DNA of 35,111 nucleotides from Bryobacteraceae bacterium (GTDB taxonomy: Bacteria; Acidobacteriota; Terriglobia; Bryobacterales; Bryobacteraceae): NCBI GenBank assembly GCA_025980435.1, contig JAICXK010000021.1:1-35111 (forward strand), read 5' to 3'. The translations under genes and the position numbers were made by a program. The notes under the pieces are model-generated. The model did not search any database, was not told where the DNA came from, and saw nothing but the letters and a program-made list of their open reading frames with translations. Of this stretch, positions 1 through 7,881 are shown one piece after another; positions within the stretch are counted from its first letter, which is position 1, and every line of letters starts with the position of its first letter.

Positions 1-769
1 AAAGACCGGCGAACCAGTCGTATCCCTCTTCTGCCCAATAGTCATCCGGCCTCTCGTTCGTGTACCGGATCAGCCCGATGCGCTTTATGTTTTTTATACC
101 GTACTTCACCGGAATCACTAGCCGGAGCGGCGCCCCATGTTGGCGCTCGAGCGGCTGCCCGTTATGCTCGTACGCCAGCAATGTCTGCGGATGCAACGCG
201 CTCTTCATGTCCAACCCAACGTAGTAGTCTTCACCAGGTGTTGCCATATAGACATACTGCGGCAGCTTTTGACCGGGAGGGAGATACTTTTTCGTGAAAT
301 CGGAAAAGCGCACACCTCCCCACGATTGGATCACGCTCCAGCCCTCAATGCAGCAGAAGCGTGTCGTCATATTGATCTTCGGAAGACTGGCGACGTCCGG
401 GAGCTGAAGATTTACTGACGGGTCGTCTTCTCCGCAAGCGACCTGAAGGCGCCACTTGCTCGGATCGAAATCCTGATCGATTCCGATATCGCCGTTGACC
501 TTGATTGGCCCAACCTGGTTGGGCGAATAGGCAGGCATCAAATGAGAGTCGCTCAGGTAAGCGCGCGCGATCCTGCCGTTCAGGTCGAGAACTTTGCGCT
601 GTGGCCAGGGCGCTTCATTCACGGAATGCGCTTTCGTAATCCATTCGTAAGCGCCCACGCCGCCAACAGCGGCGATCCCTGCGATAAGAAAATCGCGCCG
701 CGTCCGCCGGCTCAGTTCGCGTCTCGCCTCGGGTTCGGGAAGAACGATTTCACGGTGGCGGTCATTCAT
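1..769 (-). CDS. Tat-exported molybdopterin-dependent oxidoreductase (sulfite oxidase/MsrP family), 3' end cut by window edge
   Basis: About 256 residues are visible; the C-terminus runs off the left edge. The N-terminus carries a twin-arginine signal (TRRDFLIAG followed by a short hydrophobic run), so the protein is exported folded with its cofactor. The body reads as an oxidoreductase molybdopterin-binding domain. The motif RFCCIEGW near residue 135 supplies the cysteine expected to ligate molybdenum in this family, and YVGLDMKSALHPQT is typical of the same fold. The ATG (769) overlaps the stop of the upstream cytochrome b by 8 bases, so the two are translationally coupled and very probably partners: the cytochrome exchanges electrons between quinones and this periplasmic enzyme. 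The substrate cannot be told; methionine sulfoxide, sulfite or another S/N-oxide are possible. Confidence 0.88.
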   Translation of the reverse strand, partial: MNDRHREIVLPEPEARRELSRRTRRDFLIAGIAAVGGVGAYEWITKAHSVNEAPWPQRKVLDLNGRIARAYLSDSHLMPAYSPNQVGPIKVNGDIGIDQDFDPSKWRLQVACGEDDPSVNLQLPDVASLPKINMTTRFCCIEGWSVIQSWGGVRFSDFTKKYLPPGQKLPQYVYMATPGEDYYVGLDMKSALHPQTLLAYEHNGQPLERQHGAPLRLVIPVKYGIKNIKRIGLIRYTNERPDDYWAEEGYDWFAGL

Positions 770-1409
770 GGTCGTTCACTACCTCGTAGCCGATCACCAT
801 GCTTCGAAAATTGTTCCACCCGGCGAGCGCCACTTGCGCGACATGGACAACAAAAAAGACTACGTATCCGGCCGCGAGCACAAAATGCACGCACCGCGCG
901 CCCTGGTATCCGCCAAATAGCATCGCGAGCCAGGAGAGTTGGGCAGGCTTATAGATCGCGAATCCGCTCAGAACCGAACCGATACCCATCAGGATGATGG
1001 CAGAGTATGTAATCTGCTGGGCCGCATTGTATTTGTCCTGGGGCGGCACGGTCTTGCGGAGATGAAGGTCGTGCAGAACGACCTGCCAGGCGTCGCGAAA
1101 TGCCGACCAGGACCGCGGAACGAGGAAGCGCCACTCGCCCGAAGCCGCCGTATATATCAGGTACGCGACTCCGTTGATCACGAAGAACCACATAAAAAAG
1201 AAATGCAGCGCCATGCCTTCCGCAAGCCGCTGCGGGACGTTGAATGCGGAGTAGAACCATTCAGGAAAGAAATGCAGCGGGCCGATACTGTAAATCGGAA
1301 AGGCCCAATAGATCAGAATGCCGCTCCAGATCATGAGCAACAGCAGCGGAAAATTGATCCAATGAAACCACCGGACCGCAAGCAAATGCTTGAGTCTTAG
1401 CTTTTGCAT
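762..1409 (-). CDS. Membrane cytochrome b (cytochrome b561/Ni-Fe-hydrogenase b-type), partner of the Mo enzyme
   Basis: 215 residues with four or five hydrophobic helices. Candidate haem-ligating histidines lie in RWFHWINF (helix 1), ALHFFFMWF (helix 2), CVHFVLAAGY and FVVHVAQVAL (last helices), the usual di-haem layout of the b561 superfamily. It acts in the inner membrane as a quinone-linked electron carrier. It is the upstream gene of a two-gene unit with the Tat-exported molybdopterin oxidoreductase, whose start codon overlaps its stop. The function as electron-transfer subunit is inferred from the family and the coupling; direction of electron flow is not shown by sequence. Confidence 0.87.
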   Translation of the reverse strand: MQKLRLKHLLAVRWFHWINFPLLLLMIWSGILIYWAFPIYSIGPLHFFPEWFYSAFNVPQRLAEGMALHFFFMWFFVINGVAYLIYTAASGEWRFLVPRSWSAFRDAWQVVLHDLHLRKTVPPQDKYNAAQQITYSAIILMGIGSVLSGFAIYKPAQLSWLAMLFGGYQGARCVHFVLAAGYVVFFVVHVAQVALAGWNNFRSMVIGYEVVNDHE

Positions 1410-1472
1410 CTACAAACTTTTTCGACGCCGGAGAGCGCGAAGTTACAAGGCTTAAAGTAATAAGAATAGATC

Positions 1473-2684
1473 ATGCCGCCCTTGACCGTGCTGTGCCTGG
1501 CCAGTTACGACAAAGGCCACAAATTTCTGCAGGAAGCGAAGCGCCAGGGATGCCGCGTTCTCCTGTTGACATCTCTCAGTCTTCAGGATACGGCGAAATG
1601 GCCGCGCGAGAGCCTGGACGACATTTTCTACATGCCGGACGAAGAGCATGAATGGAATCTGCAGCACATGCTCCTCGCTGTCAGCCACCTCTGCCGGACC
1701 ACTCAGTTGGACAGAATCGTTCCGCTCGACGATTTCGATCTGGAAAAGGCCGCGCTCCTGCGCGAGCATTTGCGACTCCCCGGCTTAGGCGAAACGGCAA
1801 CTCGATATTTCCGCGACAAGCTCGCCATGAGGATGCGCGCGGCGGAGAACGATATCCGAGTACCGGAGTTCACCGCGGCTTTCAATTTCGAAAAGATCAC
1901 GCGGTTCGTGGATACAGTGCCGCCGCCCTGGGTTCTAAAGCCCCGGCTGATGGCAGGCGCGATCGGAATCAAGAAGTTTGAGGGCCGGCAGGAGCTTTGG
2001 GATCGCATTCACAGCGTCGGCGACCAGCAGTCCTTCTTTGTGCTGGAGCGCTTTGTTTCCGGCGACATTTTTCATGTCGATTCCATCTGGCATCGCGGCG
2101 AAATGGTCTACGCGGTATCGAGCGCCTACGGAACGCCGCCGCTGGAAGTCACCACGTCCGGCGGTATCTTCACCACGCGGCTTCTTGAGCGCGGCTGTGA
2201 GCCGGACCGCGCCCTGCGGGCCATGAATGAACATGTGCTGAAAGCATTTGAGCTGACCGACGGCGTCTCCCATACCGAGTTCATCCGCTCGCATGCAGAC
2301 GGAGCTTTTTATTTCCTCGAGACCTCCGCCAGGGTCGGGGGCGCTCATATTTCAGATTTGATTGAAGCCGCCACCGGCATCAACCTATGGGCGGAGTGGG
2401 CGAACGTAGAACTCGCGGCCGCCCGGAACACCCCGTATATCCTTCCGCCTGAGCGCCGCGATTATGCCGGACTCCTGGTCTCCCTTGCCCGCCAGGAATG
2501 GCCCGACACCTCGTCCTTCCTGGATCCGGAACTGGTCTGGCGGATGCATCGCCGGCACCATGTCGGCTTTATTGTAAAATCACCCTATCGCGACCGGGTA
2601 GAGGAATTGTTGAAAATCTACGCGGATCGTGTGCGTACCCGCTTCCACGCATCGGCTCCGCCGCGTGAGAAGGTCCGCGATTAG
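1473..2684 (+). CDS. ATP-grasp domain protein (carboxylate-amine ligase-like)
   Basis: 403 residues, cytoplasmic, no signal peptide. The N-terminus (VLCLASYDKGHKFLQEAK) looks like the pre-ATP-grasp Rossmann-like domain. The central part has ATP-grasp hallmarks: WVLKPRLMAGAIGIKKF (ATP-binding strand and loop, about residues 151-167), FFVLERFVSGDIFHVD (hinge region) and FYFLETSARVGG (metal-binding Glu and Asn/Arg region, about 275-286). Such enzymes join a carboxylate to an amine or thiol through an acyl-phosphate. The substrate is not recognisable. It precedes a polysaccharide deacetylase by 41 bases on the same strand, so co-transcription is likely but a shared pathway is not proven. The ATG at 1473 has only a weak upstream purine stretch. 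Confidence 0.8.
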   Translation: MPPLTVLCLASYDKGHKFLQEAKRQGCRVLLLTSLSLQDTAKWPRESLDDIFYMPDEEHEWNLQHMLLAVSHLCRTTQLDRIVPLDDFDLEKAALLREHLRLPGLGETATRYFRDKLAMRMRAAENDIRVPEFTAAFNFEKITRFVDTVPPPWVLKPRLMAGAIGIKKFEGRQELWDRIHSVGDQQSFFVLERFVSGDIFHVDSIWHRGEMVYAVSSAYGTPPLEVTTSGGIFTTRLLERGCEPDRALRAMNEHVLKAFELTDGVSHTEFIRSHADGAFYFLETSARVGGAHISDLIEAATGINLWAEWANVELAAARNTPYILPPERRDYAGLLVSLARQEWPDTSSFLDPELVWRMHRRHHVGFIVKSPYRDRVEELLKIYADRVRTRFHASAPPREKVRD

Positions 2685-2692
2685 CCATCGCG
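2676..2692 (+). other. Short perfect hairpin at the ATP-grasp stop codon
   Basis: CGCGAT and ATCGCG form a 6-bp perfect stem around the loop TAGCC, spanning the TAG stop. There is no following T-run, so it is not a classical intrinsic terminator. It could modestly stabilise the upstream message end or be chance. Confidence 0.25.
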
Positions 2693-2725
2693 AGATAACG
2701 TTTCAGAGGTGTTAGGTTAAGCTGA

Positions 2726-3454
2726 ATGCGCGCATTGACGTTCGCAGGATTTACTGCCGGAGCCATGCTGGGTGGAGTTTCCGCGGCCGCCGCTTACGGC
2801 AGCGTTTCAAAATCATCGCAACTCTTTGGGCCGTCCGTATACCGCGGCGCAAGCGGGAGAAAGTCCATCGCGCTGACCTTTGACGATGGGCCTACCGAAG
2901 GCACCCTCGCGCTCCTGGACTACCTCGATTCCGAAGGCGCGATGGCTACTTTTTTCCAGTGCGGGATGAATGTCCAGCGGTTCCCTCACATCGCCGGACA
3001 CGTCGTTGCCGCCGGTCACGAAATCGGAAACCATACGTTTTCCCATCCTCGATTGACGTTCCGGTCGCCGGAGTTCATTGATCGGGAGATTACAGAAGCG
3101 CAGAAAATCATTCAGTTCGAAACCGGCATTACCCCGATGCTGCTCCGGCCTCCGTATGGCTTTCGCTGGCCCGGAATGCGAGCCGTTCAGCACAAGCTTT
3201 CGTTGTTAGGCGTCATGTGGACCGTTATGGGATACGATTGGCGTTGGCCCGCGAAGCGTATCTCAGATTACGTCCTGGCGCGCTCGTTTCCCGGCGGCAT
3301 TATCTGCCTTCACGACGGCCGCGGCGTGCAGCGTAACCCGGACACTAGCCAGACTTTAATGGCGGTTCGGACCATCGTTCCCGTGCTCAAAGATCTCGGC
3401 TATAAGTTTGAAGTCGTGAGCGACATTCTTCGCGATAGACCGCCTGCCCGCTAA
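2726..3454 (+). CDS. Polysaccharide deacetylase (NodB homology, CE4)
   Basis: 242 residues with an N-terminal hydrophobic signal-like segment (AGFTAGAMLGGVSAAAAYG), so probably periplasmic or membrane-anchored. All main NodB motifs are present: TFDDGP (catalytic base and metal Asp at residues 53-54), NHTFSHP (metal-binding His103 and His107), RPPYG (141-145) and LHDG (catalytic His196). It should remove N-acetyl groups from GlcNAc/MurNAc polymers such as peptidoglycan or an exopolysaccharide; the exact polymer is unknown. It sits between the ATP-grasp gene (41-base gap) and cobA (25-base gap), all in the same direction. Confidence 0.93.
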   Translation: MRALTFAGFTAGAMLGGVSAAAAYGSVSKSSQLFGPSVYRGASGRKSIALTFDDGPTEGTLALLDYLDSEGAMATFFQCGMNVQRFPHIAGHVVAAGHEIGNHTFSHPRLTFRSPEFIDREITEAQKIIQFETGITPMLLRPPYGFRWPGMRAVQHKLSLLGVMWTVMGYDWRWPAKRISDYVLARSFPGGIICLHDGRGVQRNPDTSQTLMAVRTIVPVLKDLGYKFEVVSDILRDRPPAR

Positions 3455-3479
3455 TCTGGAATAAGAGCGGTTCACTATT

Positions 3480-4247
3480 TTGCAGGCGGAATCAAGTCTA
3501 GGCAAGCTGTACCTGATCGGCGCCGGCCCCGGAGATCCCGAACTCCTGACCTTGAAGGCCGTTCGGGTTCTGCGCGAATGCGATGTGATTTTATACGACC
3601 GGCTCATCGGCAAAGAGACGTTGCAGTTCGCGCGTCCGGATGCCCACTTGATTTACGTCGGCAAGCATGAAGGCGAGCAGGATCACACCCAAAGCAAAAT
3701 CTTCGACCTAATCAGAACGCACGCTCTTGTGGGTAGAACGATTGGCCGTTTGAAAGGCGGCGATCCACTCGTATTTGGGCGCGGTGCTGAGGAATGGGCG
3801 CTGGCGCTGGAACACGGTATCGAGGTCGAGTTGATTCCGGGCGTTAGCTCTGCCATTGCGGTTCCGGGTTTGGCCGGCATTCCGTTGACCTACCGCGGCG
3901 TGGCCCAAAGCTTCGCCGTCATCACCGCGCATTGCCATCAGGGGCGCACGGAGCAATGGAGCAAATACGCCAAAATCGACACCCTGGTCATTCTGATGGG
4001 CGTTCGCAATCGCGAGTTCATAGCGCAGTCGCTCATTGCCGCGGGTCGTGACGGGCAAGAACCCGTTGCCTTTATCGAACGTGGAACCCTGCCGGACGAA
4101 AGGATCGTAGAAAGCACTCTCGGGGCCGTTGCCGCGGCTCAGATCGAAGTGCAGAGCCCGGCGGTCTTCGTGATCGGCGAAGTAGTGCGGCTACGCGCCG
4201 CCTTAACGTTTCCCGAGCTCGAGAACCGCCAGTGTTTGCGGGCCTAG
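3480..4247 (+). CDS. cobA: Uroporphyrinogen-III C-methyltransferase (SUMT)
   Basis: 255 residues, cytoplasmic. It transfers two methyl groups from S-adenosylmethionine to uroporphyrinogen III, giving precorrin-2 for sirohaem or cobalamin. Visible family motifs are LIGAGPGDPELLTLKA (residues about 11-26), VILYDRL, and GRLKGGDPLVFGRGAEE in the SAM-binding region. Length is normal for a stand-alone SUMT, with no CysG-type dehydrogenase/chelatase fusion. The start is TTG, placed just before the conserved N-terminal strand. Its last 45 bases overlap the 3' end of the convergent GH39 gene. hemD, encoding the preceding pathway step, lies about 1.5 kb away on the other strand. Confidence 0.93.
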   Translation: MQAESSLGKLYLIGAGPGDPELLTLKAVRVLRECDVILYDRLIGKETLQFARPDAHLIYVGKHEGEQDHTQSKIFDLIRTHALVGRTIGRLKGGDPLVFGRGAEEWALALEHGIEVELIPGVSSAIAVPGLAGIPLTYRGVAQSFAVITAHCHQGRTEQWSKYAKIDTLVILMGVRNREFIAQSLIAAGRDGQEPVAFIERGTLPDERIVESTLGAVAAAQIEVQSPAVFVIGEVVRLRAALTFPELENRQCLRA

Positions 4248-5717
4248 GACAATTGGCTGGGCGGTCGAGCCGGTCTGAACAGGCTTCAGTGCTGACGCCC
4301 TCACCAGTTCCTGAATCTGCGTAACCGTCGGATAAGCCGGGCTTCCCATTTTCTGCCACGCCTCCAACGCTGACCCATTCCCGGGACCGACAACCCGCAT
4401 GCGGTACTCTCTCGCCCCCGCGCCCTTCACATTCAGATGAAACGCTTTCGCCGGAACAGTCTCGCCGGGCTCGGCGTAGTTCCACAGCGCAATTTCGAAA
4501 GTGCCGTCTCCGCGCTCGGTGACCAGCGCATCTTCTGAGTCAACGGTTACACGCCGGTCACCCAGTTCGTGCAGCAGCTCGAAGGCGCGAAAGGCGGCTT
4601 TCGGAATGCCCCGCTCGGCGATTAGGCCGTAGCCTCCATAAAACGGCGTTTTCACCACGCCCTGCTCTTCGAACACATCGGAGAAGCACCAATAGGCCAT
4701 GCTGTTCGCTAATCCATCGCTCTCACGAATATTATTCGCCAGCCACGGCCCCATGAAGGCGCTGTCCGTCACTTCGGGCTGGTTCATGTACGTCGCGTTG
4801 TACTCCGACCAGATGATCGGCGTCTTCGGCGCGGCCGACGCCTTCACCTGGTCGAACACTTTTTTAGCGGCCCGCGCAACCATGTCGCGGCGTGCAATCG
4901 GCTCGCTCCGGCCGAAGACATCCTGCGACGTATCGTTCCCGTATACGTGCGTAGAAACAAAGTCGAACGGGATATGATCCTGCGTGCAATGGGCAATGAA
5001 GGCGTCCACCCAAGCTGCTTGCGCGGTTGCAGGACCGCCGACGCGCAGTTTCGGATCGACCGCTTTGATCGCCTTTGCGGTTTCATCATACAGGGCGAAA
5101 TAAGTTTGCTGCTTCGGAACGCCGTCCCAGAAATCGATATTCGGCTCATTCCACACTTCGAAATACCAACGCTCCACTTCGTTCTTCCCGTAGCGATTCT
5201 CCAGATGCGCCACGAAGGTTTCAATCAGGGCGGCCCATTTGCCGGGATTCTTGGGCGGAGACGGCAGCGGCTTGTACCAGAACGGATGCGGCGCGAGATT
5301 GGCGGCGAGCTTCCGCGGCATGAAACTTAGCTCAACAAAAGGCCGGACCCCGTTTTGAAGAAGACCATCGTAGATTTGATCGACGTAGGAGAAATTGTAA
5401 ACCGGATTGCCATCGCGATCCTCGTCGTAAACGCCGATATCGTCGTCCAGGATGGCGTGAAACCGGATATACCCAAAGCCGGTTGCGTCCTTTACCTTGC
5501 GTAGGTCGGAGCGGTAATCCTGGCGCAAGCTGAGCACCGCGCGTCCGGAGCCGAATATCTGTTCCCAGAAGTGCGGGAACGGATGCGTGGGCGCGCTGGG
5601 ATCGATCGTGATGGTCTCTTCTGATCCGCTGCTTTGAGCTCGCATCATAGGAGCGCACAGAACAGCTAGCGCGACCGCGCCGGTAGCGGATAACCGTTTC
5701 ACCCCTGTTAGAAGCAA
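4203..5717 (-). CDS. Secreted glycoside hydrolase family 39 (beta-xylosidase-like)
   Basis: 504 residues. The N-terminus (VKRLSATGAVALAVLCAPMMRAQ) is a Sec signal peptide. The TIM-barrel part shows VWNEPN with the expected acid/base Glu191, and IIWSEYNA with the expected nucleophile Glu305, the clan GH-A arrangement with retaining mechanism. The C-terminal 110 residues look like the beta-sandwich domain seen in GH39 enzymes. The likely role is hydrolysis of xylosides or related glycosides in the periplasm or outside the cell. The first start is TTG at 5717; an in-frame GTG at 5702 gives an equally good signal peptide. It follows hemD by 27 bases, and its 3' end overlaps cobA. Confidence 0.87.
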   Translation of the reverse strand: MLLTGVKRLSATGAVALAVLCAPMMRAQSSGSEETITIDPSAPTHPFPHFWEQIFGSGRAVLSLRQDYRSDLRKVKDATGFGYIRFHAILDDDIGVYDEDRDGNPVYNFSYVDQIYDGLLQNGVRPFVELSFMPRKLAANLAPHPFWYKPLPSPPKNPGKWAALIETFVAHLENRYGKNEVERWYFEVWNEPNIDFWDGVPKQQTYFALYDETAKAIKAVDPKLRVGGPATAQAAWVDAFIAHCTQDHIPFDFVSTHVYGNDTSQDVFGRSEPIARRDMVARAAKKVFDQVKASAAPKTPIIWSEYNATYMNQPEVTDSAFMGPWLANNIRESDGLANSMAYWCFSDVFEEQGVVKTPFYGGYGLIAERGIPKAAFRAFELLHELGDRRVTVDSEDALVTERGDGTFEIALWNYAEPGETVPAKAFHLNVKGAGAREYRMRVVGPGNGSALEAWQKMGSPAYPTVTQIQELVRASALKPVQTGSTAQPIVLGPQTLAVLELGKR

Positions 5718-5744
5718 ATCCGGCGGCTTCGTTGCATCCTGGCC

Positions 5745-6581
5745 TCAATTGCCGGCGCGCTTCTGTCCCGGCAGAGCCTGCTGCTCTGCGAACTTTGCCG
5801 CCGCTTCGCGCACCAAAATGCCCATCTTCGGGTGGCTCGGCTCGAGCGCCGGCGCCAGCCCGCATTCCCTCAGTGATTCGGTACAAGTAGGCCCGATGGA
5901 GGCAATGAATAATTCCCGCAGTGCAGCAATCGCAGCCTCGCGCTGCTTCCGCTGGCCGGCGAAATCCAGAAAGTGCTCAATCTGGACACCCGTGGTGAAA
6001 AGTACCGCGCGAAAACTGCCTTTCAGCAACTCGCGCAGCGCCTCGTCCAACGGACCCACATCATCGGGCAAACGCCATTGATAGACGGGAACCGTCGTCA
6101 CCCGGCGGCCTTGCCGTTCCAAGCCCTCCGTCAGTTCCCGATTGGAACGGCCGTATTCCTGGACCGCTACAGATTTCTCAGGTCGCGCTTCGAGTACCGC
6201 CAACAGTTCGCGCCACGTGTTAGGCTCGGGAACCGAGATCGTGACCGGCACCTGCCATTCGCGTAATACCGCCGCCGGCTTGGGACCGCGAACAACTGTA
6301 GTGACTTTCCGCAAAGCATCTAGAAATCGCTCTTCACTCTCGCGCGACGCGAGCACCCGCCGCAGAAGCCTGGCGCCCACACCGGTCAGAAAGATCATCA
6401 TGTCGAATTCGCCGGCGTACAGCCGGTCCGCGAAGGCGAAGGCCGCTTCGTTGTGTTCCAGCGGAACCTCGACCAGCGCCGGCGCTACGAACGGTTCACC
6501 GCCATTGATGCGGATCAGTTCCGCAATCTCCTTGGAGCGTCGGCTCTCAAAGGACAGCACTTTGGCGTTACCGAAGGACAT
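5745..6581 (-). CDS. hemD: Uroporphyrinogen-III synthase
   Basis: About 278 residues, cytoplasmic. The enzyme closes hydroxymethylbilane with inversion of ring D to make uroporphyrinogen III. The sequence shows the HemD two-lobe pattern: VLSFESRRSKEIAELIRINGGEP at the start, FDMMIFLTGVGARLL (first-lobe strand ending in a T/S-x-x-G-V/A turn), TVPVYQW at the linker, AVLFTTGVQIEHFLDF in the second lobe and IASIGPTCTESLRECG near the C-terminus. The ATG at 6581 is preferred; a GTG two codons upstream (6587) is possible, and neither has a good Shine-Dalgarno. GH39 follows in the same direction. Functionally it belongs with cobA, which lies convergent beyond GH39. Confidence 0.88.
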   Translation of the reverse strand: MSFGNAKVLSFESRRSKEIAELIRINGGEPFVAPALVEVPLEHNEAAFAFADRLYAGEFDMMIFLTGVGARLLRRVLASRESEERFLDALRKVTTVVRGPKPAAVLREWQVPVTISVPEPNTWRELLAVLEARPEKSVAVQEYGRSNRELTEGLERQGRRVTTVPVYQWRLPDDVGPLDEALRELLKGSFRAVLFTTGVQIEHFLDFAGQRKQREAAIAALRELFIASIGPTCTESLRECGLAPALEPSHPKMGILVREAAAKFAEQQALPGQKRAGN

Positions 6582-6660
6582 GATCACGAATCGTAGCGCA
6601 AATTGACGCAGAGGTCGGCATCAGGCCGTTCATTGCTACGATACAAACAAGCCCCCGATT

Positions 6661-7146
6661 ATGAGGTACACGAAGCAGACGGCCCTTGCGATTTTGATAC
6701 TTGCCGCCTTGGCGGCCGGCGCAGCCGGGCAGCAGACGGCCGATTCGAACCCGGCCGATAAGCCCAATGTTTTCCTGGATAACCACCGCCCGCTCATCAA
6801 AAAGAAAGAAAAAACTCCAACGTCGCGCACGGTCACGGGTCAAGTCGTCGACGATTCCGGCACGCCGCTCGAAGGCGCAGTGGTCACGTTAACCAACACG
6901 AAGACCCATGAAAAAGAAACCTTCTTTACCAAGAATGGCGGCCATTACAACTTCGAGGATCTGAGCTTCTCTATCGACTACAAGGTCCAGGCCAAATACA
7001 AGAACGTTTCGAGCGAGGCGCGAAAACTGAGCCAGTACGATCGCACGCCCCGCGCCATCCGAATCCTCGAAATCGGGTCTGCTCCTGGATTGAATCAGTC
7101 CGTAACCGCGGAAGCGAAAAAGGACTCCTCCTCACCCAAAAAATAG
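6661..7146 (+). CDS. Secreted carboxypeptidase-regulatory-like domain protein
   Basis: 161 residues. A clear signal peptide (QTALAILILAALAAGAAG) is followed by a lysine-rich spacer and a single beta-sandwich of the carboxypeptidase regulatory-like (CarboxypepD_reg) type: TVTGQVVDDSGTPLEGAVVTLTN, then HYNFEDLSFSIDYKVQAKY. Such domains are abundant in Acidobacteria and often sit on TonB-dependent receptors; here it stands alone. Its likely place is the periplasm or cell surface and its ligand is unknown. It is divergent from hemD and convergent with msrA, so it is probably a single-gene unit. Confidence 0.78.
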   Translation: MRYTKQTALAILILAALAAGAAGQQTADSNPADKPNVFLDNHRPLIKKKEKTPTSRTVTGQVVDDSGTPLEGAVVTLTNTKTHEKETFFTKNGGHYNFEDLSFSIDYKVQAKYKNVSSEARKLSQYDRTPRAIRILEIGSAPGLNQSVTAEAKKDSSSPKK

Positions 7147-7157
7147 GTTCAGTCCCG

Positions 7158-7829
7158 TTAGCGTTTGCAAAGCTGCGGATAATACTTCTTTAATGCGGCC
7201 AGCTTCGGCAGGTCGTTGTACACGATGTAGGGATATGTCATGTTGTGGTCGAGAAAGTGCTGATGATACTTTTCCGCCGCGTAGAAGCCTTTCAGCGGAG
7301 CAACTTGCGTGACAATCGGGTGCCGGAAGATCTTCGCTTCGTCTAACTGCTTGATGTACGCCTCCGCAACGTTCCTCTGCTCATCGTTTGTATAGAAGAT
7401 TGCCGAACGATACTGCGTCCCAACATCCGGGCCCTGCCGGTTCCGCTCCGTCGGATCATGAACAACCGAAAAAAACACTTTGAGTAATTGTCCATAGGTG
7501 ATCTGGGAAGGATCATAAGTGATTTCAACGGACTCCGCATGACCAGTCCTGCCGGTGCTGACCTCTTCATAGTGGGCCGTCGACTTCGCTCCTCCGGCAA
7601 ACCCAGAAACTACGTTTGTTACGCCTTTAATCCTCTCGAACACGCCCTCCACTCCCCAGAAGCAACCGCCCGCCAGTACAGCCCTTTGCGGCCCTTGCGC
7701 GGCCGCGCCCGTTACATCCACGGCGGGATCCGGGAATTCCGGGATTTTTGATTTCGCAAAGGCGCTGCATGTACAGGCTAGAAGTACGGGCAAAGCAACC
7801 AGGAAGAGCGGTCTTGACATCGTATGCAC
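7158..7829 (-). CDS. msrA: Exported peptide-methionine (S)-S-oxide reductase
   Basis: 223 residues. The catalytic motif GGCFWGVEGVF places the nucleophilic Cys at residue 56, and Cys221 three residues from the end is a likely resolving cysteine. EEVSTGRTGHAESVEITYDP and YRSAIFY are standard MsrA sequence. The first 27 residues form a signal peptide (LFLVALPVLLACTCSAFA), so the enzyme repairs oxidised methionine in the periplasm. An L-L-A-C stretch also leaves room for a lipoprotein. Two starts are possible, 7829 and the ATG three codons on. Exported MsrA is less usual than cytosolic. It is downstream of the PIG-L gene with a 52-base gap. Confidence 0.93.
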   Translation of the reverse strand: MHTMSRPLFLVALPVLLACTCSAFAKSKIPEFPDPAVDVTGAAAQGPQRAVLAGGCFWGVEGVFERIKGVTNVVSGFAGGAKSTAHYEEVSTGRTGHAESVEITYDPSQITYGQLLKVFFSVVHDPTERNRQGPDVGTQYRSAIFYTNDEQRNVAEAYIKQLDEAKIFRHPIVTQVAPLKGFYAAEKYHQHFLDHNMTYPYIVYNDLPKLAALKKYYPQLCKR

Positions 7830-7881
7830 CTGTCACGATAGATTACGCCATTCGAGACAAAGGTGCGGATTTAACGGAATC

